From Bacteroidia bacterium (lineage in GTDB: Bacteria; Bacteroidota; Bacteroidia; Flavobacteriales; Flavobacteriaceae), in assembly GCA_030427585.1 (NCBI GenBank), contig JAUIBW010000021.1, positions 22,650-86,649 of the forward strand: a DNA stretch of 64,000 bases. The letters are read 5' to 3'. Below, piece by piece: positions 7,978 to 17,589 of the stretch; position 1 is the first letter of the stretch, and each line of letters starts with the position of its first letter. The position numbers were made by a program, and so were the translations under genes. Under the pieces are notes generated by a model that saw only the letters and a list, made by a program, of their open reading frames with translations, searched no databases and was not told the origin of the DNA.

Positions 7978-10649
7978 TGAACTATATCGTACATAGCTCG
8001 GCATTAATAGGATTATCTTATATTATTTATAGATTTTTTCTTTCCAAAGAGACTTTTTACCATTTAAACAGATGGGTATTGTTATCATTAATTGTACTTT
8101 CATTCACTTTACCTTTTATTACGGTTCCCGAAAGTTTATCATTTAAAAGTGCTTTATCTCGGGAAGTAGAAATACAACCTTCAAATTCTGTTGTCGCAGA
8201 CTATAAAATACCAGAAACAGCTACAAAAACTGAAAATATATCAGCCACCGATACTTCTGGTATCAACACAACTTCTATTAGCAAATCTTTAGACTGGGAA
8301 ACAGTTCTGCTATACATTTATCTATTAGGTATATTAGTATTTGGCATTCATTTTATCATTCAATTAGGAGTTTTATTATATCGCATTTCTAAATATCCAA
8401 CTATAGAAGTTGATGATTATAAAATTGTAGAAACCGATAAAAAACATGCTCCCTACTCATTCTGGAATAGAATATTTATGAATCCCAGTCAATATAATCC
8501 CGATACGTATTTACAAATCCTAAAACACGAACAGGTACATATCAAAGGTAGACATAGTATCGATATGTTATTAGTAGAATTATTAGTGATGATGCAATGG
8601 TTTAATCCTTTTGCCTGGCTATATCGCAGAGCTATCGATAATAATCTAGAATACCTGACCGACAATAATATGCTTAATATAGGTGAAGACAGAGAAATTT
8701 ATCAAATGAATCTCTTAAAAGTCTCCACTCCAAATATGCCAACAGGTTTGGCTACAAGTTACAATCAATCATTTCTCAAAAAACGAATCCTTATGATGAA
8801 TTCTAAAAAATCAACATCAAAATCAGGGTGGAAATACCTAATCATTATTCCACTACTTGCTATTACCGTATTTTCTTTTAACCCGGTAAAACCCAATGAA
8901 ACATTGGCTGATCATAATGCAGAATCTATAGATATTACGGCAGATTCTAATAAAGAATCCATATCATCATCCGGTGCTCAAAACAACTTTACCAAAGGAG
9001 TATGGGATGCCGAAGTTGGAGGAGGTAAATTATGTATTATGTATAGAAGTGCAGAACCTCTTAAGCGAAATTTCTGGTCTATGACCAGATGCTATGACCC
9101 CATATACTTTAAAGATTTTCCCAGTGGAGATCGACAACAATTTAAAATTACAAAAGATGCCGGGACTATGACCTATGTGGGTCGGTTTGATAACAAAATA
9201 GGTGATGGAAGATATGAATTTACTCCCAATGAGTCGTTTATTACATCACTCAAAGCTTATGGTTTACATGTCGATAATAAAGATTTGGTGCATTGTTTCC
9301 TTACTGGTTTTGACAACAACTACCTAAGTTATTTAAAACGTGAAAATCTAAACATCGATCAAGATGATTTTGAAGATATTATTCATAAATCACTTCCGCT
9401 TGATAAACTAAAAATGTACAGGAAAGAACTTACTCGATTAGGGTATGAAAATTATACCATGGAAGAGGTAAGTAAACTTAATTTATTTGACGTTGATGTT
9501 ACTTATATTTCGTTTATCAATACTTTAAATGGTAGTAAAACTTCCCTAAAAAAGATTACAAAAGCTAAAATCCATAATGTATCTTCTGAATTCGTTACAT
9601 CATATCGAAATAATGGTTATGGCAACCTGTCTCTTGATGATTATATGAAATTAAAGATTCACGATGTGACTCCAGATTTTATTGAGTCATTCAAAAAGGC
9701 GGGGCATACCAACATTACTGTACAGGAAGCTAAAAACCTTAAAATTCATAATGTTACTCCGGTATACATAAACAACTTCAAAAAAGCTGGATATCCTAAT
9801 ATCAGCTTACAGGAAGCTAAAAAATTAAAAATTCATGGCGTAACTCCAGAACTTATACAAGCGTATAAAAAAGCAGGGCAAAATAACATTTCATTACAAG
9901 AAGCTATCAAACTAAAAATCCATGATATCACACCTGGCCAGGTAAAAGCAGCTAAAAGCTCTTCTTCAAAAAGTAAACGAAATCAAAATATCTTATCAAG
10001 TTCTACTAATAGCCGTGGAGCCTCACAAGATAATCAACAAACCCCAAATGATTTTATAAAACAATTTAAACAACTGGGTTATGATAATGTACCAATCGAT
10101 GATATCATCAAATTAAAAATACATAATGTTACACCAGAGTACATCAAAATGTTCAATAAGGCAGGGTATAATAACATTCCTCTTGATGATGTAGTAGGTC
10201 TAAAAATCCATAATGTTACCCCCGATTTTATTGATTCCTTTAAAAAAGCTGGATATAAAAACATCTCTTTAGACGAAGCTAAATCATTAAAAATACATAA
10301 CGTGTCTCCCAGTACTGCTTCAGATTATTCAAAAATAGGGTATTCTAATATTTCTTTAAGTAAGTTAATATCTCTAAAGATTCACAATGTAACCCCCGAG
10401 TATATTAAAGAGTTCAAAAAGACGGAATTCGGAGACCTTCCTCTAGATGACATCATGAGTTTTAAAATTCACAGGGTTACTCCAGAGTTTGTACAATCTT
10501 TTAAAGATATTGGATTTAAAAATATAACAGCTGATCAGGCAAAGAGTCTTAAAATTCATAATGTCACACCAGAGTTTATTAAATCCTTAAAAGAACAGGA
10601 CAAAGATGTTTCGCTAGAGCAAGCTATTAGAATCAAAATTCATTTTTAA
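7977..10649 (+). CDS. M56 family (BlaR1/MecR1-like) membrane peptidase with long C-terminal KIH-repeat region
   Basis: An 890-residue protein. Hydrophobic segments lie near residues 8-22, 33-50 and 108-135; the zinc peptidase site HEQVH is at 184-188 with a probable third ligand Glu near 224 (NNLEYLTDN); a further membrane span is near 285-302. Instead of a penicillin-binding sensor, the extracytoplasmic part has a divergent region and then about twelve copies of a ~25-residue unit with core LKIHNVTPEFI..FKKAGY.NISL, interrupted by a Ser/Asn-rich linker near residue 662-690. Such repeats occur in M56 proteins of Bacteroidetes, but their ligand is unknown. It is translationally coupled to the BlaI-like gene, so it is most likely the sensor or antirepressor that triggers repressor loss. 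No beta-lactamase gene lies in the window. Confidence 0.9.
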   Translation: MNYIVHSSALIGLSYIIYRFFLSKETFYHLNRWVLLSLIVLSFTLPFITVPESLSFKSALSREVEIQPSNSVVADYKIPETATKTENISATDTSGINTTSISKSLDWETVLLYIYLLGILVFGIHFIIQLGVLLYRISKYPTIEVDDYKIVETDKKHAPYSFWNRIFMNPSQYNPDTYLQILKHEQVHIKGRHSIDMLLVELLVMMQWFNPFAWLYRRAIDNNLEYLTDNNMLNIGEDREIYQMNLLKVSTPNMPTGLATSYNQSFLKKRILMMNSKKSTSKSGWKYLIIIPLLAITVFSFNPVKPNETLADHNAESIDITADSNKESISSSGAQNNFTKGVWDAEVGGGKLCIMYRSAEPLKRNFWSMTRCYDPIYFKDFPSGDRQQFKITKDAGTMTYVGRFDNKIGDGRYEFTPNESFITSLKAYGLHVDNKDLVHCFLTGFDNNYLSYLKRENLNIDQDDFEDIIHKSLPLDKLKMYRKELTRLGYENYTMEEVSKLNLFDVDVTYISFINTLNGSKTSLKKITKAKIHNVSSEFVTSYRNNGYGNLSLDDYMKLKIHDVTPDFIESFKKAGHTNITVQEAKNLKIHNVTPVYINNFKKAGYPNISLQEAKKLKIHGVTPELIQAYKKAGQNNISLQEAIKLKIHDITPGQVKAAKSSSSKSKRNQNILSSSTNSRGASQDNQQTPNDFIKQFKQLGYDNVPIDDIIKLKIHNVTPEYIKMFNKAGYNNIPLDDVVGLKIHNVTPDFIDSFKKAGYKNISLDEAKSLKIHNVSPSTASDYSKIGYSNISLSKLISLKIHNVTPEYIKEFKKTEFGDLPLDDIMSFKIHRVTPEFVQSFKDIGFKNITADQAKSLKIHNVTPEFIKSLKEQDKDVSLEQAIRIKIHF

Positions 10650-10694
10650 ATATATTAGGATACACTAGCCAAAATTCAATCAATCAAAAAACAG

Positions 10695-10729
10695 GAAGAC
10701 TGCTAATTTCTATATTAGCAGTCTTCTTT
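10695..10729. terminator. bidirectional terminator between the M56 peptidase and gltD genes
   Basis: A 13-bp perfect stem, GAAGACTGCTAAT (10695-10707) with ATTAGCAGTCTTC (10714-10726), has a six-base loop. TTTATT follows on the plus strand and, read on the minus strand, TTTTTTGATT follows, so it can stop both converging transcripts. Confidence 0.85.
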
Positions 10730-10758
10730 ATTAGTATTGTGGTAGCAAAAATATATCG

Positions 10759-12222
10759 TTATACCCTAGGTAAATCTCCCTCTCCTTTAAGTGGTAGATT
10801 AGAACTTCCCATTAAATAGGTATCGACATGATATGCAGCTTGTCTACCTTCTGCAATTGCCCAAACAATTAAAGACTGCCCTCTACGAGTATCCCCAGCT
10901 GCAAAAACTCCTTTTACATTGGTTGCATAATTGTGCTCACTTGCTTTAATATTGGTTCTTGCATCCATATCTACTCCTAATTGTTCTGCGATAGTAGGCT
11001 CTGATCCCGTAAATCCTAAAGCCAACAACGCTAATTCACATTTCCATTCTTTCTCTGTACCCAAAATTTCTTTTAGTATAAAACGACCATTTTCTTTTAC
11101 CCATTCTACTTCTATAGTGATTAAACCATTTAGATTTCCATTTTCATCTCCCAAAAACTCTTTGGTAGAGATACTCCAATTACGAGTTACTCCTTCTTGA
11201 TGAGATGAGCTTGTACGCAAACGCATTGGCCAAAATGGCCAGGGTTGATGTGCAGGACGTTCTATGGTTCCTTTATCCATAATCTCAAAGTTAGTTACAG
11301 AAGTTGCTCCCTGCCGCACAGAAGTACCAATACAATCTGATCCTGTATCTCCTCCTCCAATTACGATTACATCTTTCTTTGTAGCCAGAATTTCTTCTCC
11401 CAAATCTTTTATACCATCAACTCTTCTATTACTTTGTGGTAAAAAATCCATAGCCTGAACTACCCCTTTAAGATCAGCCCCTTTGACAGGTAAATTACGA
11501 CGAACTGTAGCTCCTGTACACAATACCACAGCATCAAAGTCAGCTTTTAACGTATCTGCTTTGATCTCCTTTCCGATATGGGTATTGGTTCTAAAAACAA
11601 TACCTTCTTTTTCTAAAATAGCAACACGACGATCGATCACATATTTTTCCATTTTAAAATCAGGAATACCATAGCGCAATAATCCTCCTACTTTTTCATC
11701 TCTTTCAAAAACAGTCACCAAATGCCCAACACGGTTTAATTGTTGTGCAGCTGCTAATCCAGCTGGTCCAGATCCAATTACAGCTACGGTCTTACCTGTT
11801 CTTTCTTTTGGAGGGTTAGGCTTAATCCAATCGTTTTTAAAAGCTTGCTCTACGATATTTTTTTCTATATTCTCAATAGTCACAGGGTTTTCATTTACCC
11901 CTAGTACACAAGCTTCTTCACATGGTGCAGGGCATAATCTCCCTGTAAATTCAGGAAAATTATTAGTTGAATGTAAAATATCTGCTGCTTTTTTCCATCG
12001 ACCACGATACACAGCATCATTAAAGTCAGGGATCAGGTTGCCTAACGGGCACCCGCTATGACAAAATGGTATTCCACAATCCATACAACGTGCACCTTGA
12101 TTTTTGAGTTTCCCCTCTGGTATTCCCACAGTAAACTCTTTATATCCTTTGATACGATCTTTTACCGGTTCGTACTCTTCTATCTCTCTTTCAAATTCTA
12201 AAAATCCAGTTATCTTTCCCAT
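10759..12222 (-). CDS. gltD: glutamate synthase small subunit
   Basis: A 487-residue NAD(P)H- and FAD-dependent subunit that feeds electrons to the large subunit to make two glutamates from glutamine and 2-oxoglutarate. The N-terminal [4Fe-4S] region is clear (CMDCGIPFCHSGCPLGN and later CPAPCEEAC). The FAD-binding Rossmann motif is AVIGSGPAGLAAA and the NAD(P)H-binding one is VIGGGDTGSD. The C-terminal KGVFAAGD motif is the second FAD contact. I use the ATG at 12222 (MGKITGFLEFERE matches family N-termini) instead of the TTG six bases upstream. It lies 13 bp after gltB, forming the usual gltBD operon. Confidence 0.96.
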   Translation of the reverse strand: MGKITGFLEFEREIEEYEPVKDRIKGYKEFTVGIPEGKLKNQGARCMDCGIPFCHSGCPLGNLIPDFNDAVYRGRWKKAADILHSTNNFPEFTGRLCPAPCEEACVLGVNENPVTIENIEKNIVEQAFKNDWIKPNPPKERTGKTVAVIGSGPAGLAAAQQLNRVGHLVTVFERDEKVGGLLRYGIPDFKMEKYVIDRRVAILEKEGIVFRTNTHIGKEIKADTLKADFDAVVLCTGATVRRNLPVKGADLKGVVQAMDFLPQSNRRVDGIKDLGEEILATKKDVIVIGGGDTGSDCIGTSVRQGATSVTNFEIMDKGTIERPAHQPWPFWPMRLRTSSSHQEGVTRNWSISTKEFLGDENGNLNGLITIEVEWVKENGRFILKEILGTEKEWKCELALLALGFTGSEPTIAEQLGVDMDARTNIKASEHNYATNVKGVFAAGDTRRGQSLIVWAIAEGRQAAYHVDTYLMGSSNLPLKGEGDLPRV

Positions 12223-12235
12223 GTTCAATATCGTT

Positions 12236-15200
12236 TTATACTTGTGCTAGTTTTTCTTCTTTTAATCGCTGTAATGCTTGTTTGTATTCTTCAGGGAAAA
12301 TTTTGACAAATTTTGGTAATTCGCTCCTCCAGTTTTCCAAAATTCTTTGAGCCAAAGGACTTAAGGTAGTATTGTAATGGTTCTCGATTAAGGTTTTTAA
12401 CTCTTCAATATCTTTTTCCTCTATCACAGAATCCAGATTTAACGCCTCTTTATTACAATGCTTTTCAAATGTCTTTTTCTCATCGTAGATATATGCTATT
12501 CCGCCAGACATCCCTGCTCCAAAATTTCTTCCTACTTCTCCCAGAATCACAGCAATACCTCCGGTCATATATTCACATCCATGATCACCAATTCCTTCAA
12601 CTACAGCTTTTGCTCCAGAGTTACGTACACAGAATCGTTCTCCTGCTTTACCATTAATATAGACTTCTCCTGCTGTAGCTCCATACAGGGTTACATTACC
12701 TGTGATCACATTATTTTCGGGAATTATAGTAGCTTCTTCGGGTACTTTAATAATGAGTTTTGCTCCCGAAAGTCCTTTTCCTAGGTAGTCATTGGTATTC
12801 CCATTAACCACCATCGTCAATCCTTTGGTAGCAAATGCTCCGAAGCTTTGTCCAGCTGCTCCTGTAAAGTTTAGTTTCAAGGTATTATCGGGCAATCCCT
12901 GTGCCCCATATATTTTTGATATTTCATTACTTAAGATAGCACCTACTGCTCTATCAGTATTACAAATATCAAAATCTAATACGGTTTTTTCTTTACGAAA
13001 GAGTGCCGGATGTGCTTGCTCTATGATTTCAAAGTCTATAGACTTCTCTAAGCCATGATCCTGACTTTCGGTATTATAGATATCCACTCCTGAAGGCGTT
13101 TTTACCTGGTGAAGAATTGGTGTAAGATCTACTCCTGCAGCTTTATAGTGATTAATAGCTTTTTTATGATCCAACTTACTTACCTGTCCTATCATTTCGT
13201 TGATGGTACGAAATCCTAGTTGTGCCATAATCTCTCGCAACTCCTGAGCTACGAAATACATATAGTTTACGACATGTTCTGGTTTTCCATTAAATTTTTT
13301 GCGTAGTTCTGGGTTTTGTGTAGCAATACCAACCGGACAGGTATTTAAGTGACATACACGCATCATTACGCATCCTGATGCTACCAGAGGTGCTGTTGCA
13401 AAACCGAACTCCTCTGCACCTAATAAGCATGCTATTGCAACATCCCGACCGGTTTTTAACTGTCCGTCACACTCTAGCACAATACGGCTACGCAGGTTAT
13501 TACCCACTAGTGTTTGCTGTGCCTCTGCAATACCAAGTTCCCATGGGAGTCCGGCATGTTTTAGCGATGTTAATGGTGATGCCCCTGTACCACCATCAAA
13601 TCCAGAAATTAGCACCACATCTGCCTTTGCTTTGGCTACCCCTGCTGCAACAGTTCCTACACCAACTTCTGATACTAATTTTACATTTATTCTCGCATTC
13701 CTATTTGCAGATTTTAGGTCATAAATTAACTGTGACAAATCTTCGATAGAATAAATATCATGATGTGGTGGTGGCGAAATTAATCCTACATAGGGTGTAG
13801 AATTACGCGTTTTAGCTATTTCGGGATTTACTTTTGGCCCTGGCAATTGCCCTCCTTCTCCTGGTTTAGCTCCCTGAGCCATTTTAATTTGAATCTCTGC
13901 AGCATTCGTTAAATAGTTAGAAGACACTCCAAATCGACCAGAAGCCACTTGCTTAATCGCACTGTTTTTCCAATCACCATTTACATCTTTATAGAAGCGA
14001 AGCGGGTTTTCCCCTCCTTCCCCAGAGTTACTTTTTCCTCCTATACGGTTCATTGCCACTGCAAGGTTTTCATGTGCTTCCTGGCTAATAGACCCATATG
14101 ACATAGCTCCCGTTTTAAAACGTTTTACGATCTCTGTCCAAGGTTCTACCTCATCTATCGAAATAGGATCATAATTCGAAAACTCCAACATTCCTCTAAT
14201 GGTCATCAGAGCTTTTGATTGTTCATTGATTAATTTGGCATATTCTGCATACGTTTCGGGATCGTTATCCCTAACCGATTTTTGTAGTTTAGCCACCGAC
14301 AAAGGATTAAACTGGTGTTTTTCTCCATTACGTCTCCATCGGTACTGCCCTCCTATCTCTAGGCTTAAATTACCTGCTACTTCCTGACCTATATAAGCTT
14401 TTTTATGGCGTTTAGAGATCTCTTTTTCGATCTCATAAAGTCCTATTCCTTCAATACGAGTTGCTGTATTAGGGAAATATTGATCAACAACCTGAGTATT
14501 AATCCCGATGCATTCGAATAATTGAGAACTTCGGTATGAATTTAAAGTAGAAATACCAATTTTATTCATCACCTTTAGCACTCCTTTACCTACAGCCTTG
14601 TTATAGTTGTATACTGCTTCTTCAAAAGTGAGTCCTGATATATTGTTTTCTTTAATCTGTTCTCCTATAATCTCATTTACCATATAAGGATTAATGGCAC
14701 TGGCTCCGTACCCAAACAACAAAGCAAAATGATGTACTTCTCTAGGTTCTGCAGATTCAATAATAGTACTGACTTTGGATCGTTTTCCTAGCTTTTGTAG
14801 TCCACTATTAACATAGGAGCATGCTAATAGCGCAGGAATTGGCGCTCTGTGCTTACTCACGTTCCTATCGGAAAGAATAATTATGTTTGTTCCTTCATCA
14901 ATGGCTTGAGATACGTTTTTGAGTAAAATTTCTAATGCATCTTCAAGGCCGTTTAACCCTCTATTAATATTATATAACATCGATACAGAAGTAGACTTAA
15001 ACCCTTTACCTGTGTAGGTTTTGATCTTATCCAAGTCTTCTTTTGATATTACAGGGTTTTGGATCTTTAGTTTATTACAATGTTTCTCATTAATATCGAA
15101 TATATTATGATCAGACCCCAGAGTTAAACTGATATCGGTAATCAGTTCTTCACGAATACCATCTAATGGTGGATTTGTTACCTGCGCAAACAATTGTTTA

Positions 15201-16738
15201 AAATAGTTATAGATCAATTGCGGGCGCTCAGAAAGCACTGCAATTGGAGTATCAGATCCCATAGAACCAATAGGTTCTTTACCCAATTGCCCCATAGGAG
15301 AAATAATAGTATCTATATCTTCTTGGGTATATCCAAATATTTCTTTTCGTTTGGCAACAGTTTCTTCACCCAAAAACAAAGGACAATCATTATATGGTAT
15401 ATCTTTTAAATGCACCAAATTATCATCCAACCATTCTCGATAAGGATGCTTTGCTGCAATTTTCTCTTTAATTTCTTCATCATTTACAATTCTACCTTCA
15501 TCCATATTAACCAAGAACATTTTTCCTGGTTCTAATCTTCCGTGATATTCGACATTATCTGGTTTAATATCTACCACTCCCGTTTCTGAAGACATGATTA
15601 CATAACCGTCTTTGGTTACACTATAACGAGAAGGTCTTAATCCATTTCTATCTAACACTGCTCCTATATAATTACCATCTGTAAAAGGGATTGAAGCAGG
15701 GCCATCCCAAGGCTCCATAGTACAAGAATTATATTCATAAAAAGCTTTCTTAGCTTCAGACATTTCAGGGTTTTTCTCCCAGGCCTCTGGTACCATCATC
15801 ATCATCACCTCTGGTAAAGATCTCCCAGTCATTAATAGCAGCTCTACTACCATATCCATAGAGGCTGAATCTGATTTACCTTTTAGAACCACGGGAAGTA
15901 TTTTTTTGATATCCTCTTCAAACCAATCACTTTCTAACAACTCTTCTCTAGATCGCATTCTGGTTATATTCCCTCTTAAGGTATTAATCTCACCATTATG
16001 ACACATATACCGAAAAGGTTGTGCCAGATCCCAGGTTGGGAATGTATTGGTCGAGAAGCGCTGATGTACCAAAGCCAATCGGGTGACCACTTTTGGATTC
16101 AATAAATCTTTATAATACAACTTAATATCTTCTGGCATCAATAAACCCTTAAATATCAAGGTTTTTGTAGACAGACTAGGCAGATAGAAAAACTTACTTT
16201 CTGATAATTTAGATTCGTATATGATATGTTCTGTTATTTTTCTTGCTATAAATAGCTTTAAATTAAAATCAAAATAGCTTTGATCTTTACTTTCTTTACC
16301 AATAAATATTTGTTTTATAAATGGCTCTGTCATTGCTGCAATCTCACCAATATGAATATGATCCACAGGAACATCTCTCCACCCCAATAAAGTAAGCCCT
16401 TGATCAATAATATTTTGTTCGAAGGTATCTATACAAAACTGTCTTTGATTTTCTTTCTTAGGTAAGAAAACATTACTTACAGCATATTCTCCGGCAGCTG
16501 GTAATTTAAAATCACAATGCTCGGTAAAAAAATCATGTGGTATATCAATTAGAATTCCTGCTCCATCCCCTGTCTTTCCATCAGCACTTACAGCACCTCT
16601 ATGCTCTAGTTTTTCAAGAATCTCTAATGCTTTATGAATAATATCGTTTGATTTCTTTCCCTCTAAGCTACAAATGAATCCTGCACCACATGCGTCATGC
16701 TCAAATTCTGGTAGATACATTCCTTGTTTCTTCATCAT
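12236..16738 (-). CDS. gltB: glutamate synthase large subunit
   Basis: A 1500-residue ferredoxin/NADPH-GOGAT alpha chain of standard length. A short propeptide ends before Cys17 (HDACGAGF), the N-terminal nucleophile that frees ammonia from glutamine. The central domain follows. The FMN-binding synthase domain contains the GEGGENPLRF and KPGEGGQLPGPKV signatures, and the [3Fe-4S] cysteines are in CVMMRVCHLNTCPVG. The C-terminal GXGXG beta-helix has GDHGCEYMTGG. Two ATGs are adjacent; the first is used. It is the first gene of gltBD and is transcribed divergently from the PII gene, so one intergenic region can coordinate nitrogen assimilation. Confidence 0.97.
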   Translation of the reverse strand: MMKKQGMYLPEFEHDACGAGFICSLEGKKSNDIIHKALEILEKLEHRGAVSADGKTGDGAGILIDIPHDFFTEHCDFKLPAAGEYAVSNVFLPKKENQRQFCIDTFEQNIIDQGLTLLGWRDVPVDHIHIGEIAAMTEPFIKQIFIGKESKDQSYFDFNLKLFIARKITEHIIYESKLSESKFFYLPSLSTKTLIFKGLLMPEDIKLYYKDLLNPKVVTRLALVHQRFSTNTFPTWDLAQPFRYMCHNGEINTLRGNITRMRSREELLESDWFEEDIKKILPVVLKGKSDSASMDMVVELLLMTGRSLPEVMMMMVPEAWEKNPEMSEAKKAFYEYNSCTMEPWDGPASIPFTDGNYIGAVLDRNGLRPSRYSVTKDGYVIMSSETGVVDIKPDNVEYHGRLEPGKMFLVNMDEGRIVNDEEIKEKIAAKHPYREWLDDNLVHLKDIPYNDCPLFLGEETVAKRKEIFGYTQEDIDTIISPMGQLGKEPIGSMGSDTPIAVLSERPQLIYNYFKQLFAQVTNPPLDGIREELITDISLTLGSDHNIFDINEKHCNKLKIQNPVISKEDLDKIKTYTGKGFKSTSVSMLYNINRGLNGLEDALEILLKNVSQAIDEGTNIIILSDRNVSKHRAPIPALLACSYVNSGLQKLGKRSKVSTIIESAEPREVHHFALLFGYGASAINPYMVNEIIGEQIKENNISGLTFEEAVYNYNKAVGKGVLKVMNKIGISTLNSYRSSQLFECIGINTQVVDQYFPNTATRIEGIGLYEIEKEISKRHKKAYIGQEVAGNLSLEIGGQYRWRRNGEKHQFNPLSVAKLQKSVRDNDPETYAEYAKLINEQSKALMTIRGMLEFSNYDPISIDEVEPWTEIVKRFKTGAMSYGSISQEAHENLAVAMNRIGGKSNSGEGGENPLRFYKDVNGDWKNSAIKQVASGRFGVSSNYLTNAAEIQIKMAQGAKPGEGGQLPGPKVNPEIAKTRNSTPYVGLISPPPHHDIYSIEDLSQLIYDLKSANRNARINVKLVSEVGVGTVAAGVAKAKADVVLISGFDGGTGASPLTSLKHAGLPWELGIAEAQQTLVGNNLRSRIVLECDGQLKTGRDVAIACLLGAEEFGFATAPLVASGCVMMRVCHLNTCPVGIATQNPELRKKFNGKPEHVVNYMYFVAQELREIMAQLGFRTINEMIGQVSKLDHKKAINHYKAAGVDLTPILHQVKTPSGVDIYNTESQDHGLEKSIDFEIIEQAHPALFRKEKTVLDFDICNTDRAVGAILSNEISKIYGAQGLPDNTLKLNFTGAAGQSFGAFATKGLTMVVNGNTNDYLGKGLSGAKLIIKVPEEATIIPENNVITGNVTLYGATAGEVYINGKAGERFCVRNSGAKAVVEGIGDHGCEYMTGGIAVILGEVGRNFGAGMSGGIAYIYDEKKTFEKHCNKEALNLDSVIEEKDIEELKTLIENHYNTTLSPLAQRILENWRSELPKFVKIFPEEYKQALQRLKEEKLAQV

Positions 16739-17184
16739 ATTTACTAATCTAAAAGTGTTTCAAGCAGATGAAATTAACAAATCATTAAATACAGAGAAAG
16801 AAAAAAACTGCTTTCGCAATCACTTTTCTGAGCTACATAAAAAAAGACCTTTCAGAATAAAATAATCACAAAATAAGAGCTTCTAATTATGAATTTGACA
16901 ATACGTTTTTTTGACAAAAATCAAAATCGATCAAGCATTAAAACCAAATCACAGACAACTGATTATCAGTTGGTTTTATCGAAAACGTTTTCGGCACCAT
17001 TTCGAATACCACAGGTATTAAATTATTATTTTCTCAATACAAAAAATATTTAACCCTAATTTTAATAGGGTTAAAAACCAAAAAATAATAAAAACACACA
17101 TAACAACCCTGTTTTTTATATAGTATACTTTAAAAAATTATATTTTTGAATATAATTCAATACTAATTTTAACTTTTATTCTTT
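16739..17184. promoter_or_regulatory. 446-bp divergent regulatory region between gltB and the PII gene
   Basis: No gene is visible here. A perfect 10-bp inverted repeat, TTTAACCCTA (17049-17058) with TAGGGTTAAA (17066-17075), lies about 110 bp before the PII start. A -7-like box TATTTTTG is at 17141-17148, 36 bp before the ATG, without an obvious -33 TTG. The inverted repeat could bind a nitrogen regulator; this is inference. Confidence 0.45.
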
Positions 17185-17523
17185 ATGAAGAAAATAGAAG
17201 CAATTATCAGGAGATCAAAATACCGGGTCGTAAAAGAGGCTCTACACAGTAAAGGTATTATGTTTTTCTCTTATTGGGATGTAACCGGAGTTGGGCACGA
17301 ACAAAAAGGAAGTGTCTATAGAGGAATTTCTTATAGTACAACAGATATTCAGAGAAGGTATTTATCGATTGTTGTAAATGATGATTTTGAAGAAGTTGCA
17401 ATCTCTGCAATTCTAAAAGCTGCAAAAACAGGAGAAGTTGGTGATGGAAAAATCTTTGTTTCAGACATTAAAGAAGCATATAGAATTCGTACCTCAGAAA
17501 AAGGTGAAGAAACATTAATCTGA
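17185..17523 (+). CDS. P-II family nitrogen regulatory protein
   Basis: A 112-residue PII (GlnB/GlnK family) trimer subunit. MKKIEAIIRRSKYRVVKEAL is the family N-terminus. The T-loop contains YRGISY with Tyr50 aligned to the uridylylated Tyr51 of E. coli PII. The B-loop is TGEVGDGKIFV and the C-terminus ends RIRTSEKGEETLI. It senses 2-oxoglutarate and ATP/ADP. Its position 66 bp before an ammonium transporter gene on the same strand indicates the GlnK role, namely gating Amt. The T-loop after Tyr50 (STTDIQRRY) differs from the proteobacterial sequence. Confidence 0.93.
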   Translation: MKKIEAIIRRSKYRVVKEALHSKGIMFFSYWDVTGVGHEQKGSVYRGISYSTTDIQRRYLSIVVNDDFEEVAISAILKAAKTGEVGDGKIFVSDIKEAYRIRTSEKGEETLI

Positions 17524-17589
17524 TATTTCTCACTACTCACAAAAATTAACCAATCGAAAACTAAAAACAATTTTAATAGTAATTAAACT

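Noticed and set aside
10079..10264. Minus-strand ORF in the M56 peptidase repeat region
   Set aside because: It is the reverse reading of the KIH repeats and has no independent start signals.
9560..10649. Regularly spaced repeats in the M56 gene considered as a CRISPR array
   Set aside because: Spacing of about 75 bp equals the 25-residue protein repeat, the units diverge at the DNA level, the frame stays open throughout, and no cas genes are near.
12458..13749. Several plus-strand ORFs of 60-123 codons inside gltB
   Set aside because: They lie opposite a full-length, strongly conserved gltB frame, have no family resemblance, and reflect codon structure of the real gene.
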